DNA of 64,000 nucleotides from Kosakonia arachidis (GCF_900116535.1 NZ_FPAU01000013.1:1-64000), one strand, 5' to 3'. Counted from the first letter of the stretch, positions 42,050 to 50,640 are shown. Notes: generated by a model not told the origin, from the sequence alone. A program made the numbers and translations.

Positions 42050-44056
42050 TTATGCGGCGTGGTCAGTGTGGGTGATGTTGCTGGCTTCAGCGGTGTCCTG
42101 CTGTTCTTCTGGTTCCGGGAGTTTCATCCAGCCCGGAATCCAGCGGGTTTCGGCAATCGTTTTTTCAGCCAGCAGGGCGGCCTCTGTTTTTTTCAGTTTC
42201 AGCGCTTCACGGGCGCGGTCTTCGCACCCGGCTTCGGCCAGCGCATCCCCAATCTGGTCTTTGCTGATCCTGCCGAAATAGTTCTCAGCGCCCGGCTGCC
42301 ACCAGTCGCGCAGGTCAAAGTCCATCGCGGCTTCAAGGTTGTCCAGTTTGCTGGCGCGGGTGTAACCCATTTCCCGCCCCTGCTGACCACTGATACCCGT
42401 GGCGATGCAGAAGCCGAGCAGGGCATGAAGGCGGTCAACCGGCCAGGTCAGTAGCCAGGTGAAATCCTGTTCCCACTCCGGCGGCAGTCCGGCTTTCAGG
42501 GCACGTTTCATGTCCAGCAGCGTGGTGTACCCCTGCCCTTTTTCCCCGGACGGGGCATCCGTTGTCAGCCCCCACTGCTGACGCAGGGTGATATCCAGGG
42601 GCAGCTTCACCAGGTGATTGTGTCTGGCACCAAAGACCTCGCGACACAGCGTCCAGACCAGCAGGGCGACGGCAATGTCCGGTTTTCCGGCAAGCTCCGC
42701 CTGCACCGCCAGGGTACGTTCTGACGACATGGCCCTGACCAGTTTTTCAGAGTATTTATCCGCCTCGATGCGGGTGCGGGTTGAGGTGTAGGCGAGGGTT
42801 TTCCCGGTGGTTTCCGGCAACCGGCTCTCTGTTCCTGCATCGCCAGTCCCGGTGCCGCTGTCCTCCGTGGCGTCCATATGTTTCACGCCGCGCTGGACGT
42901 TGTAACTACCGCACTCATAAGACACCACAACACTGTGCGCCGCCTTAAATTCCGGGGTGAACATGCGCATCATGGCCGCTTCTTCAGTGTCCTCGATCTG
43001 CTGCTGGAGGCTGTTTTCATCATCCTCCGCCTCACACACATCGATCTGATCCAGCAGTTTCTGGATTGCGGCCTCTTCTTCCGCCGTCAGTTCCGGTTCC
43101 GGAAGCCGCCATTCCGCGTCTTCCCGTAATTCGTCCATCCGGCTGTCGCACCACGCCCAGCCCTCTTCCTGTTTCAGACGCTCAGCCTCCGCCGCCAGTT
43201 TTTCCCGCAGCAGCCGTTCGGTCAGGAGACGGTCAGCAAAGCCCTCCCCCTCATCGCTGAACAGGTCGCGATCGGTAATTCCCCCCGCAGCCAGATAGGC
43301 TTCCTCACCCACAAAGCGAAACATCGCGGTGGCCATATTTATCTTGATATTGCTGATCTGCGATTTCAGCCATGACACATACGGCATACCACTGCCGAAC
43401 GTCGCTTTCGCCTGGTTCCAGATTTCAAGCTGACGGGCCTGATCGTGCTCCAGTGTCATCACCTGACACAGTTCCAGGGTAATGCGGTCCTGGGTCAGTT
43501 CGTCCAGTAACGCCGGGGCGAGGTTTGCCAGGCTGAGAATGCGCTGGACGTGGCGGGGAGAAAAACCGAAGAGGTCACCAATCTGCGCCGGGGTGCTCCC
43601 CTCTGCGGCCATTGCGCGAAAACCGATGATCTGCTCTGCCGGGTGCATGGCTTTATGGCTGTCTTCCGCGAGGGAGGCCGCGCGCGCCAGTTCATTCGGG
43701 ATGACTTTGTAAGGGATAAACGGCTCACCGGCTCCGATCACCCCCTGTTCAACCAGCAGCCCGGTGCCGCGTCTGCGCCCGTTGCCGCACACCACGCCCA
43801 GGGTACCATCGGCGTTTTCGACAACAACGAGGTTATGCAGGATCCCCAGCGACCGGATTGAGGCAGCCATTGCAGCGATTTCATCGTCCGTGTGCTGGAT
43901 AATACGGGCGTTGTACTCAGACGTCACAAAGCGGGAGAAAGGCGCATAACCGACCGGAGCCAGACGCAGCGTTTCTTCGGCGGCGAGCACGTCCGCGCTC
44001 ACTTTTTTGCGGGTGGATTTGGTGGCGGGTTTCGCCGTAGTATTCGTACTGACCAT
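42050..44056 (-). CDS. ParB/Srx-domain protein of the leading region (YubM-like)
   Basis: 668 residues. ParB N-terminal nuclease-like domain at about 35-120 ('SRFVTSEYNARIIQHTDDEIAAMAASIRSLGILHNLVVVENADG', 'CGNGRRR'), then the KorB-type helix-turn-helix ('GSTPAQIGDLFGFSPRHVQRILSLANL') and a long helical, acidic C-terminal part. It corresponds to the large ParB-like protein placed before psiB in F. It is not part of a parABS locus; the role in conjugative entry is unknown. GAGG lies upstream of the ATG. Confidence 0.85.
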   Translation of the reverse strand: MVSTNTTAKPATKSTRKKVSADVLAAEETLRLAPVGYAPFSRFVTSEYNARIIQHTDDEIAAMAASIRSLGILHNLVVVENADGTLGVVCGNGRRRGTGLLVEQGVIGAGEPFIPYKVIPNELARAASLAEDSHKAMHPAEQIIGFRAMAAEGSTPAQIGDLFGFSPRHVQRILSLANLAPALLDELTQDRITLELCQVMTLEHDQARQLEIWNQAKATFGSGMPYVSWLKSQISNIKINMATAMFRFVGEEAYLAAGGITDRDLFSDEGEGFADRLLTERLLREKLAAEAERLKQEEGWAWCDSRMDELREDAEWRLPEPELTAEEEAAIQKLLDQIDVCEAEDDENSLQQQIEDTEEAAMMRMFTPEFKAAHSVVVSYECGSYNVQRGVKHMDATEDSGTGTGDAGTESRLPETTGKTLAYTSTRTRIEADKYSEKLVRAMSSERTLAVQAELAGKPDIAVALLVWTLCREVFGARHNHLVKLPLDITLRQQWGLTTDAPSGEKGQGYTTLLDMKRALKAGLPPEWEQDFTWLLTWPVDRLHALLGFCIATGISGQQGREMGYTRASKLDNLEAAMDFDLRDWWQPGAENYFGRISKDQIGDALAEAGCEDRAREALKLKKTEAALLAEKTIAETRWIPGWMKLPEPEEQQDTAEASNITHTDHAA

Positions 44057-44124
44057 TATTGTTTCCTCACAGTTACGGTGGTGGTTATGCCGTAGCCGGA
44101 TTGCCCTCCGGTTACGGCGCTTAA

Positions 44125-44337
44125 TCAGTTAAGGCGATCAGGGTGTTTCGCCAGCGCGGCAAAGGACGGGTATTTGTCCAGCACCGCCAGTAACCTCTTT
44201 CCGGCTTCCGCCTGGCGCTTGTCTGACTCAGAAGAACGCCCCTCACAGACATCCACGGTGGCAATCACACCGGACTTCATATCGGAAAAACGCTGGTACA
44301 TGCGGGTACTGAACAGAACACGCTCTGAGCCGTTCAT
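44125..44337 (-). CDS. Small leading-region protein, unknown
   Basis: About 70 residues from an internal ATG at 44337 ('MNGSERVLFSTRMYQRFSDMKSGVI'). The open frame extends to 44457, but that part lies over the DUF1380 gene. Ends 'LAVLDKYPSFAALAKHPDRLN'. It may be an independent gene or a replaced C-terminus of the DUF1380 gene after a frameshift; I favour an independent gene. Confidence 0.45.
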   Translation of the reverse strand: MNGSERVLFSTRMYQRFSDMKSGVIATVDVCEGRSSESDKRQAEAGKRLLAVLDKYPSFAALAKHPDRLN

Positions 44338-44359
44338 CACCTGCCAGTTGCAGCAGTCG

Positions 44360-44614
44360 TTAAAACGGGCGGGCTTCCTCCGCGCGCAGATTCTCCAGGA
44401 GGCAAAGCAGGGTTTCCACGCCCACGCCGCCCTCATGAAGTCCGTCCAGTCCGGCAATCAGGCCGACAATCTGCGCGGCGGTGTCTTCCGTCACGCTGTC
44501 ATCGTCCAGACAGGCCAGCACATCCTCTTTTGCCCAGACAATCAGCGTCAGCGGCTCGTCCGGGGTGTATTTTTCAGTCAGTTTTGCGCACAGCGCGTTC
44601 ACGGTTCCGTACAT
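44360..44614 (-). CDS. DUF1380-family protein (short)
   Basis: 84 residues. 'MYGTVNALCAKLTEKYTPDEPLTLIVWAKEDVLAC..' is the DUF1380 N-terminus, as in the paralogue at 45802-46212 (136 residues). This copy ends about 50 residues early. DUF1380 proteins are common in F-like leading regions; function unknown. Confidence 0.7.
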   Translation of the reverse strand: MYGTVNALCAKLTEKYTPDEPLTLIVWAKEDVLACLDDDSVTEDTAAQIVGLIAGLDGLHEGGVGVETLLCLLENLRAEEARPF

Positions 44615-44659
44615 GGTGTTATCTCTCTTCAGGGGGCGGCCACGCCGCCCCGGTGGTGT

Positions 44660-45097
44660 TCAGTCAAGGGCGCGGAAAATCGCGGCCGCTTCCGGGTGGG
44701 ATTCTGCATACGCCATTAACTGGCGGTGACGCTGGCAGTACAGGCGGCAGAGTTCTTCCTCGTCATGGTGGTCATACATCCAGCTCCGGTGGTTCAGTAC
44801 CAGGGCCGTGATGACTATTCCCGCCGCTTCACTTCCCAGGGTCAGATCGGCGAAATTCTGCGGATTAACGAAATGCCAGCGTTCTTCCCCCTCCGGTTTC
44901 ATAAAGCCGCCCCCCTCCGGCAGCGCGGCATACGCCCACACACCGCCGTCATACCCGTCCAGATAACGGCTGGCGTAGAGGTAGACGTTGTTTTCGGCGC
45001 GGATGCAGTCGTCACCAAACAGAGCGTGCAGGAAACTCAGAGACACGTAGCCATCAAGGACACGCGCGGGTTGAAAGTCAGGGGTTGAAGTGTGCAT
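44660..45097 (-). CDS. ArdB/KlcA-family antirestriction protein
   Basis: 145 residues. 'VSLSFLHALFGDDCIRAENNVYLYASRYLDGYDGGVWAYAALPEGGGFMKP' and 'ADLTLGSEAAGIVITALVLNH' match the ArdB/KlcA pattern ('YDG..W.FY.L..GGF.MAP', 'LS.DAAGIV.TL.A.'). These proteins inhibit type I restriction in vivo without mimicking DNA. First gene after hairpin A, hence likely expressed early after entry. Confidence 0.88.
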   Translation of the reverse strand: MHTSTPDFQPARVLDGYVSLSFLHALFGDDCIRAENNVYLYASRYLDGYDGGVWAYAALPEGGGFMKPEGEERWHFVNPQNFADLTLGSEAAGIVITALVLNHRSWMYDHHDEEELCRLYCQRHRQLMAYAESHPEAAAIFRALD

Positions 45098-45136
45098 ATA
45101 TAGTCTCCGCTGTTAAGGATGAATACAGGTTCGGCC

Positions 45137-45363
45137 TGTGCCGTGACTGAATGGCAGCCCGGCGAAAAGCGGAGTGTTCAGGAGCGACGACGAGGCCGCA
45201 GCGCAAGCGAGCGCGAGGCGGGATTACGCACGGCGGTGACGCGAAGCATGAGCGGAGGCGCGACGGGAGTAAGCGCGATGAGGCGAGTGCGAACGGGGGA
45301 GGAGGCGAGCTTGCGATCTCTTGAACACGCAGCGGCCGGGCTAAAGTGAAGTCACGGCACCGG
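45137..45363 (-). promoter_or_regulatory. Large GC-rich hairpin A upstream of ardB operon (Frpo-like)
   Basis: GTGCCGTGAC (about 45137) pairs with GTCACGGCAC (about 45354-45363), and AGCCCGGC with GCCGGGCT just inside, with a long GC-rich interior. It sits directly upstream of the ardB gene. Arms similar to hairpins B and C. Long imperfect hairpins in the F leading region (Frpo) act as promoters on the entering single strand; the same role is inferred here. Confidence 0.6.
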
Positions 45364-45474
45364 CCGCAGACCGCACGGACGGGGTTTTCTGCCCTTCCCC
45401 GCCGCCGGCGGAAAGACAGCGGCGCGCAGCAACATCCTTTTCCACAGCGCAACTGCACAGTGCGGGCATAACCC

Positions 45475-45483
45475 TGTGGATAA
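45475..45483 (-). other. Perfect DnaA box beside hairpin A
   Basis: TGTGGATAA is the complement of TTATCCACA. It lies about 110 bases from hairpin A near a GCACAGTGC palindrome. Possibly part of a single-strand initiation site; unproven. Confidence 0.4.
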
Positions 45484-45553
45484 ACGCCGGGCGGCCCTGG
45501 TGGCAGCGAAAAAAACGGGAGAGGTCATAAAATAACCACCCCCGTCCCGGTCA

Positions 45554-45790
45554 TCACCGGCTCAGGCAGCGCCGCAGCCGGGCGACACGCCGGGATGCGT
45601 CATGCAGCGCGTCGTTAATGTCCTCCACGGCCAGCATGGCAAGCCGGGTTTCAACACGATCACTGTCACGCGGCCAGCGCTGGCGCATCGTATGAATCCG
45701 CAGGTACACCGCCGTCAGGGCATCATCGATGGCGGCCACATCCGCCATCAGCTCACTGCCGGTTGCCGTCTCAGGGGTCTGTCCGCTCAT
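45554..45790 (-). CDS. Small helical leading-region protein
   Basis: 78 residues from the ATG at 45790 (GAGGGA upstream; an earlier in-frame ATG at 45805 overlaps the previous gene). Helical, charged, with Arg-rich end 'ASRRVARLRRCLSR'. Not recognised. Probably co-transcribed with the DUF1380 and methylase genes. Confidence 0.5.
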   Translation of the reverse strand: MSGQTPETATGSELMADVAAIDDALTAVYLRIHTMRQRWPRDSDRVETRLAMLAVEDINDALHDASRRVARLRRCLSR

Positions 45791-45801
45791 GGTGTTCCCT
45801 C

Positions 45802-46212
45802 TCATGCTGCCATCAACTGTTTAAGGGCGTTCAGGGCAGCAAGTCCCCGCGCCACCGTCTCCGGCGTGCTCCTGCCGGCATTCCCGGCCCGCACATCCTC
45901 CTCATTCAGACAGCGCTCAGCCCAGTTGCTCACCTGTTCCAGCAGTGCAGCCGGCACGCTGACCATCTGCGGCGCCGCCCGCAGCCCGGCCAGCAGTTCC
46001 AGTACCGTACCAAAGGAAATCCCCTCTTCTGCATGGTCGCCGCTGCCGGTGCTGCCAATCTCCGCCAGAATGTGGTCGGCTTCCTGCTCCGTCATGTCCT
46101 CCGCCGCGCCCATAACGGTTTCGCGGGTCCAGACCAGCAGGGCAAATTTTTCGGTGTCGCCAAAGGCGCGTTTCAGTTTTTTGTTCAGTTCCTTACGGGT
46201 TCCGTACAGCAT
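45802..46212 (-). CDS. DUF1380-family protein
   Basis: 136 residues, full length for the family: 'MLYGTRKELNKKLKRAFGDTEKFALLVWTRETVMGAAEDMTEQEADHIL' followed by 'ISFGTVLELLAGLR' and 'VSVPAALLEQVSNWAER'. Paralogue of the gene at 44360-44614. Function unknown, leading-region associated. Confidence 0.75.
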   Translation of the reverse strand: MLYGTRKELNKKLKRAFGDTEKFALLVWTRETVMGAAEDMTEQEADHILAEIGSTGSGDHAEEGISFGTVLELLAGLRAAPQMVSVPAALLEQVSNWAERCLNEEDVRAGNAGRSTPETVARGLAALNALKQLMAA

Positions 46213-46297
46213 GATTTTCTCTCTTCTTACTCTGTATTCGCGTCGCGGGTGGCGAACGCCGCCCGCCGTGTCGTTGTGTGCGTGTGGTGCCGGGGCA

Positions 46298-46951
46298 TCA
46301 CGCCGCAGCCGGGTGCATCAGGGCGCGCTGTTCGCCGAGGCGGCGCAGCCCGGTGGCGTGGTACTGCGCCATCAGCTCGATACCAATCCAGCGACGTCCG
46401 CACTGGTCGGCGGCGACACAGGTCGAGCCGCTGCCGGCAAAGGGGTCCAGCACCAGGTCACCGGGCCGGGTGAAACTCTCAATCAGCGGGCGCAGAATGC
46501 TGACCGGCTTTTCAGTCGGGTGGTGGCGGTTACCGGTGTATTCCCAGGGCATCACGTCCGGCAGCGGGTTTTGCGGCAGCGCCGGGCGGCCTTTCGCCAG
46601 GACATAGGCGCTTTCGTGCTGGTAGCCGACAAAAGCGGATTTCGAGGCATAGGATTTGGTGAAGACCAGATGGCCCACGACGCGGAAGCCGGCCGCTTTC
46701 CAGGCCTGCATGAAGATATCGACGCGGTTCCAGCCATAAAAACTCACGGCCAGGCTGTTATTTTTCAGTACGCGGTACATCTGCTGGCTGGCCGGCAGTA
46801 CCCATTCGTCGTTAACGTCGTTGGCGATCGAACGGCCGGAACGGTCCTTAAAGCCGACGAGGTACGGCGGGTCAGTGAGAATGAAATCGATGCTGGTATC
46901 CGGAAAGGTGGCCATCAGCTGCACGCTGTCACCCTGCATGAAACGGGACAT
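46298..46951 (-). CDS. DNA adenine-N6 methyltransferase (plasmid leading-region type)
   Basis: 217 residues from the ATG at 46951 (GGAGCAG upstream). 'DFILTDPPYLVGF' is the catalytic DPPY motif and 'GDLVLDPFAGSGSTCVAADQCGRRWIGIEL' the SAM-binding motif, in the order of the N4/N6 beta class. 'HPTEKPVSILRPLIESF' is also typical. Such solitary methylases are frequent next to ardB/psi genes; modifying incoming DNA against restriction is the likely purpose. First gene after hairpin B. Confidence 0.88.
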   Translation of the reverse strand: MSRFMQGDSVQLMATFPDTSIDFILTDPPYLVGFKDRSGRSIANDVNDEWVLPASQQMYRVLKNNSLAVSFYGWNRVDIFMQAWKAAGFRVVGHLVFTKSYASKSAFVGYQHESAYVLAKGRPALPQNPLPDVMPWEYTGNRHHPTEKPVSILRPLIESFTRPGDLVLDPFAGSGSTCVAADQCGRRWIGIELMAQYHATGLRRLGEQRALMHPAAA

Positions 46952-46985
46952 GTTCTGCTCCTGTGTATGAAGGGGCACCCCTGTG

Positions 46986-47160
46986 GTGCCGTGACCGCCA
47001 CACAGACGGGCGAACAGCTGAGCAAACAAGTGCGGACGCGAAGCCGCACGCGCCGCCGGAGCGGACTGAATGTCCCGCGCACGGCGGGGAACGGGTGAGC
47101 AGGCCGGCGGCAGCTTCGCTTGTTTGAGAAGCAGCCCGTCTACAGTGAGGGCACGGCACT
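46986..47160 (-). promoter_or_regulatory. Large GC-rich hairpin B upstream of methylase operon (Frpo-like)
   Basis: GTGCCGTG pairs with GCACGGCAC, AGACGGGC with GCCCGTCT and CAAACAAG with CTTGTTTG as successive stem blocks. The interior words GCGAAGCCGCACGCGCCG and GGGGAACGGGTGAGCAGG recur in hairpin C. Directly upstream of the methylase gene on the same strand. Confidence 0.6.
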
Positions 47161-47436
47161 TCCGGCCCGCCGCCGGGCGGACGGCAGGACGGATGGCGGC
47201 AGAGAAGCGGAGCGCAGCGACAGCCTTATTCTGTCATCAGGATGATGTGCGTAATAAATTGTGTTAAGTCAATATATTCATTGATGATTAATGGCTGTTA
47301 CAGTACGACGACTATACTTGGTGGTATAAAGAGCACAGGGTTTCGGTGCCACAGGGTGTTAGTTGTCGGCAGGAGATGATGTCCCCTGCCCTTTTTTTCG
47401 CTTTCCTCTCTTCCTCAGCGCACTACCTTCCGTTCA

Positions 47437-47901
47437 TCAGCTTTTAACGCTGTCAATCGCCATCTGAAGTACATCCCAGTTCAGACCGATCGCGGCATCA
47501 TGGTTTTTCTGTGCCACTTTCATGGCCAGTCGTATCTGCTCATCTGTCAGGCTGGCATCGAGCGCGAGGAAATCCTCCCGCAACCAGAATGTGCCGCAGC
47601 AGAGTGCATCTGCCGGGTAACGTGACAGCCGGTCAGTGAAGGCGGCCACCGTACACTCCCCTGCGTCAGGCTGGCGCGCAGCAAACACCCCGTCCGCCAC
47701 ATCATTCCAGCACCAGTCCTCATGCGCCGGGCACGGCGCATCGATGTCCTGCAGCGTCATACCCGGTATGCTGAGCAGACCGGTGATAATGTCATCGAGA
47801 CCGTCAGCCCGGTCGCCCGGCTCCGTACTGATCAGGTACCAGCCATCCAGGTAAATGGCCATTTCACCGCTACTGAGCGTGATGCGGGTCAGTTTCTGCA
47901 T
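47437..47901 (-). CDS. Plasmid leading-region protein, unknown
   Basis: 154 residues from the ATG at 47901 (GGAGACA upstream; the frame is open further but lies in hairpin C). Acidic; 'GEMAIYLDGWYLISTEPGDRADGLDDIITGL', 'PCPAHEDWCWNDVADGVFAARQ' and 'LTDEQIRLAMKVAQKNHD'. Not recognised. First gene after hairpin C. The gap 47161-47436 contains a small hairpin followed by CTTTTTTTCG near 47385-47400, but no gene. Confidence 0.6.
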   Translation of the reverse strand: MQKLTRITLSSGEMAIYLDGWYLISTEPGDRADGLDDIITGLLSIPGMTLQDIDAPCPAHEDWCWNDVADGVFAARQPDAGECTVAAFTDRLSRYPADALCCGTFWLREDFLALDASLTDEQIRLAMKVAQKNHDAAIGLNWDVLQMAIDSVKS

Positions 47902-47914
47902 ATCTGTGTCTCCG

Positions 47915-48108
47915 GTTAATGCGGCACCGTTTGCGCCGTGCCGGCACAACAGTCCGGCGAAAAGTGGAGGACGGAAGGGCGTCAGCGAAGCCGCACGCGC
48001 CGTCGACAGCGGGCTGAATGCGCCGCTTCGACGGGGAACGGGTGAGCAGGACGACAGGGTGAACCCTTCCGGACGCAGCGGCCGGACTAACGTGAAGGCA
48101 CGGCGTGT
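47915..48108 (-). promoter_or_regulatory. Large GC-rich hairpin C upstream of the 47.4 kb gene (Frpo-like)
   Basis: CGCCGTGCC pairs with GGCACGGCG and AGTCCGGC with GCCGGACT. Interior words GCGAAGCCGCACGCGCCG and GGGGAACGGGTGAGCAGG match hairpin B nearly base for base. Third member of the set. Confidence 0.6.
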
Positions 48109-48273
48109 TAATTGGTCAGGACAGAAAGGTTTTAAGTATTGAATGTTTGCTTTGTGCCCTAAGCGGGCACCCCTGATTATCCGGTAATAGCTTTTCTGCC
48201 CTTAGAGCTAGTTATTTAAGAAAAAAATAATTGAAATGGATCTATGGATTTAAAAGACAAACAAATAATTATA

Positions 48274-48552
48274 TTAAAAATTAAAATAATCAGTCGAGTT
48301 CAACAAATTTTTTCTGTTATTTAATTTATCAACAGCTTTATTAAATTTCTTTCTAACGAGCACATCCACACCTAGTTCTAATACCTCAGTAGCGGTTGTT
48401 TCAGGTAAATTTTTAAATTCAAGTATTTTTCTAACACTTAATTTACAGAAACCATCATCTAACGAACTCTCATTCATTTTAATAAGTTTTATTAATTCTT
48501 GATTGGTTAATTCTATCTTCATAAAATTTAGAGAAAACATAAGCACATTCAA
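48274..48552 (-). CDS. Small protein downstream of the NACHT gene
   Basis: Up to 92 residues (82 if it starts at 'MKIELTNQELIKLIK'). Helical, charged, AT-rich, same strand, 28 bases after the NACHT stop. Start signals are weak. No family recognised. It may be a regulator, inhibitor or accessory of the NACHT protein, or a C-terminal remnant. Confidence 0.5.
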   Translation of the reverse strand: MNVLMFSLNFMKIELTNQELIKLIKMNESSLDDGFCKLSVRKILEFKNLPETTATEVLELGVDVLVRKKFNKAVDKLNNRKNLLNSTDYFNF

Positions 48553-48580
48553 AATTAGGCTTGGATAGGAATCGGATGCA

Positions 48581-50107
48581 TCAAATATAAAGTTTGTTTT
48601 TTTCTACCTCATAGCTCTCCTTATTACCTGTTTTGAAGAAATTTAATTTAGCTCGAATATAAACCTTATCCAAAAAAACTACACAAATAGAGGTTGGGAT
48701 TGTGTAATTGTCAATTTTACCACACGGAGAAGGAAGAGATAAAAAATCAGTTACTGCAGGAACAAACCCATACTCAAAGTAGTTGTAATAATCTAACTCT
48801 TCAAGAAAGAATAAAGAATTATTAAATGTAGTGTAAAATGAATAATCATGAAAACATTTTTTATAAAATGAAAACTTTTTATTATGCGGCAATGAAATAA
48901 TAAAAGATGCTGCAAAAAACTCTTGAATTGATTTGTGAATAAAGCGATATTCATTAAAACCATCTTCTGTTATCAAGTTTGTGATAGATAACAGCTCTTT
49001 TATAATTTTCTCAGCTATAGCATTTTCTTCGTTAAGATAACTGAGTGAAGTCGAGACTAAATGAACTAATTTTTCATAATTGAACCCATTTAATCCATCC
49101 CTGAGGGAAACAAAACATAAACAATCAAAAAGCTCTCTATAAATTCGTCTATTATCATTCCAATAGCGCTCTCTATATACTTTTCCTTTAATATTATCAT
49201 GACGATAAAAAACAGTATCGAAAATATTTGAATAAAACTGAGATAATGTACTTGGTATGTTTTCACCCAGGTTATAGCTCAAGCAAAATAAAACAACTAA
49301 TATAGGTGATTTGAGTATGGAATCATTCTTAGCATGCAATGGACTACGTTTTAATGCACCACATAGTTCATCACATTTTTCTTGATCTGACGCTGTCATT
49401 TTGATAATGCCAAAAATTTGTTCTTCTGTTAATTCACATACTGAAAACGTTCTGAACTCTGACAAAGTATCGATTTCTGTATCAGGCCTGCTTGTACAAA
49501 TTACATGGCAGTTAAATGAGTTAATGAAACGTTTTATTTCATCAATTAACTCATTTCTAAATTCAGGTTTGACCTCATCAAAAGCATCAAGGTATATCTT
49601 AACATTACTATCTGAAAGTAATTTTTTAAGGGCGTATTCTGATATCTTAACACCAAAATGACTTAAGGATTTTGATATTGCTAGTTCTAAAGTCCCTCCA
49701 TTATAATTTTTAAGCTCATAGAAAACAGGAAGTCTACTAAATCTTTTGGCATTATTAGATAGTAATTTTCTTAGTAGCGTTGATTTTCCCTGCCCTGCGA
49801 GCCCTTTTATTAATATGGCTCTATCATTGTCTAAGGCTGTAAAATTGTTTACTTCTTGTCTGGTCTGGGTTCCGGATGCCATTAGATCAATGGGAACAAA
49901 AATTTCATCAATATGAAAACATTTATCTTGAGAAACTAACGTTTTAATATTTAGATTTTTTTCACAATATTCCAGGTAATGATCTTTAAATTTTAGAATA
50001 TCTAAAAGCTCATATTTTTTGACTAAAAAATCATATACGGATGATATTGTTTTTTTTGCAGCCTCATTAGCCGCTGAATTTAACATCGTTCCAGTAACCT
50101 CGCCCAT
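48581..50107 (-). CDS. NACHT-domain NTPase (bacterial NLR-like defence candidate)
   Basis: 508 residues. A helical N-terminus (1-95) is followed by a NACHT module: Walker A 'GLAGQGKST' (about 102-110), Walker B 'IYLDAFDEV' (about 171-179) and 'CTSRPD' (about 204-209). The winged-helix part follows ('SPILVVLFCLSYNLGENIP', 'FYSNIFDTVF', 'FIHKSIQEFFAASFI'). About 100 C-terminal residues carry no recognised repeat. The double acidic DxxDE in Walker B separates NACHT from plain AAA. Short bNACHT proteins of this design protect enterobacteria from phages. AT-rich, unlike the GC-rich leading region around it, so acquired separately. No separate effector domain is visible. Confidence 0.8.
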   Translation of the reverse strand: MGEVTGTMLNSAANEAAKKTISSVYDFLVKKYELLDILKFKDHYLEYCEKNLNIKTLVSQDKCFHIDEIFVPIDLMASGTQTRQEVNNFTALDNDRAILIKGLAGQGKSTLLRKLLSNNAKRFSRLPVFYELKNYNGGTLELAISKSLSHFGVKISEYALKKLLSDSNVKIYLDAFDEVKPEFRNELIDEIKRFINSFNCHVICTSRPDTEIDTLSEFRTFSVCELTEEQIFGIIKMTASDQEKCDELCGALKRSPLHAKNDSILKSPILVVLFCLSYNLGENIPSTLSQFYSNIFDTVFYRHDNIKGKVYRERYWNDNRRIYRELFDCLCFVSLRDGLNGFNYEKLVHLVSTSLSYLNEENAIAEKIIKELLSITNLITEDGFNEYRFIHKSIQEFFAASFIISLPHNKKFSFYKKCFHDYSFYTTFNNSLFFLEELDYYNYFEYGFVPAVTDFLSLPSPCGKIDNYTIPTSICVVFLDKVYIRAKLNFFKTGNKESYEVEKNKLYI

Positions 50108-50329
50108 GGATACACGTAGATCCTATTTTAGTAATTTAATAAATTCATTATACCAATAAAGATTATGTTGTGCCCCTTTTGGATGTCCCACATTTGCTAC
50201 TAGCCACAATTGCCGGTGTCAGTACCGCCAACACGATGAACGCAACGGAAGCCGCCGAAATATCAGTCCGCGCCGTGTCAGAAGAAAATGTTCACGGACT
50301 GATATTTCTCATTACCCTCTGTTTTCACT

Positions 50330-50640
50330 CAGGAAAGGAAAGCCCGCATGGCCTGAATACGTTCATGCAGCCGGATACGGGCCTCCCAGTGATTGAAAGT
50401 AGTACACCGGCGTGTGGCGGGTACGGTTCACCGTCAGTGCCAGCGAATTCCCTGTGTTCACGATGGCCGGTATCCCCAGCAGGCTCAGCTGGATGAACGT
50501 CATATCGGCCGCGAGGGGATCGATATCGGTTGCCGTGACCAGCAACTGCTCAGCCGGATTTAATTCCAGCGCCAGCATCACTTCGGCGAAGACTATCACC
50601 GCCTGCCCCACTGGTGGGTTCGCTCAGCGCCACCGGGGCT
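50330..50640 (-). pseudogene. C-terminal remnant of a plasmid N6-DNA methyltransferase-like gene
   Basis: 'EPTSGAGG' (a SAM-binding motif), then in a second frame 'VIVFAEVMLALELNP', 'ATDIDPLAADMTFIQLSLLGIPAIVNTGNSLAL' and 'TPVYYF', then in a third 'HWEARIRLHERIQAMRAF' before a stop at 50330-50332. At least two frameshifts (near 50605 and 50398). No N-terminal part. Dead. Confidence 0.7.

Noticed and set aside
41594..42454. 286-residue plus-strand open frame
   Set aside because: Antisense to psiB and the ParB-like gene, which have strong family matches.
45602..47098. 498-residue plus-strand open frame across the leading region
   Set aside because: It lies antisense to the DUF1380 and methylase genes, has low-complexity Arg/Ser/Pro content and no domain pattern; a GC-driven shadow.
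39409..48200. oriT or relaxase gene in or near the leading region
   Set aside because: None of the frames resembles TraI, and no IHF/TraY-type repeat cluster could be recognised; not claimed.
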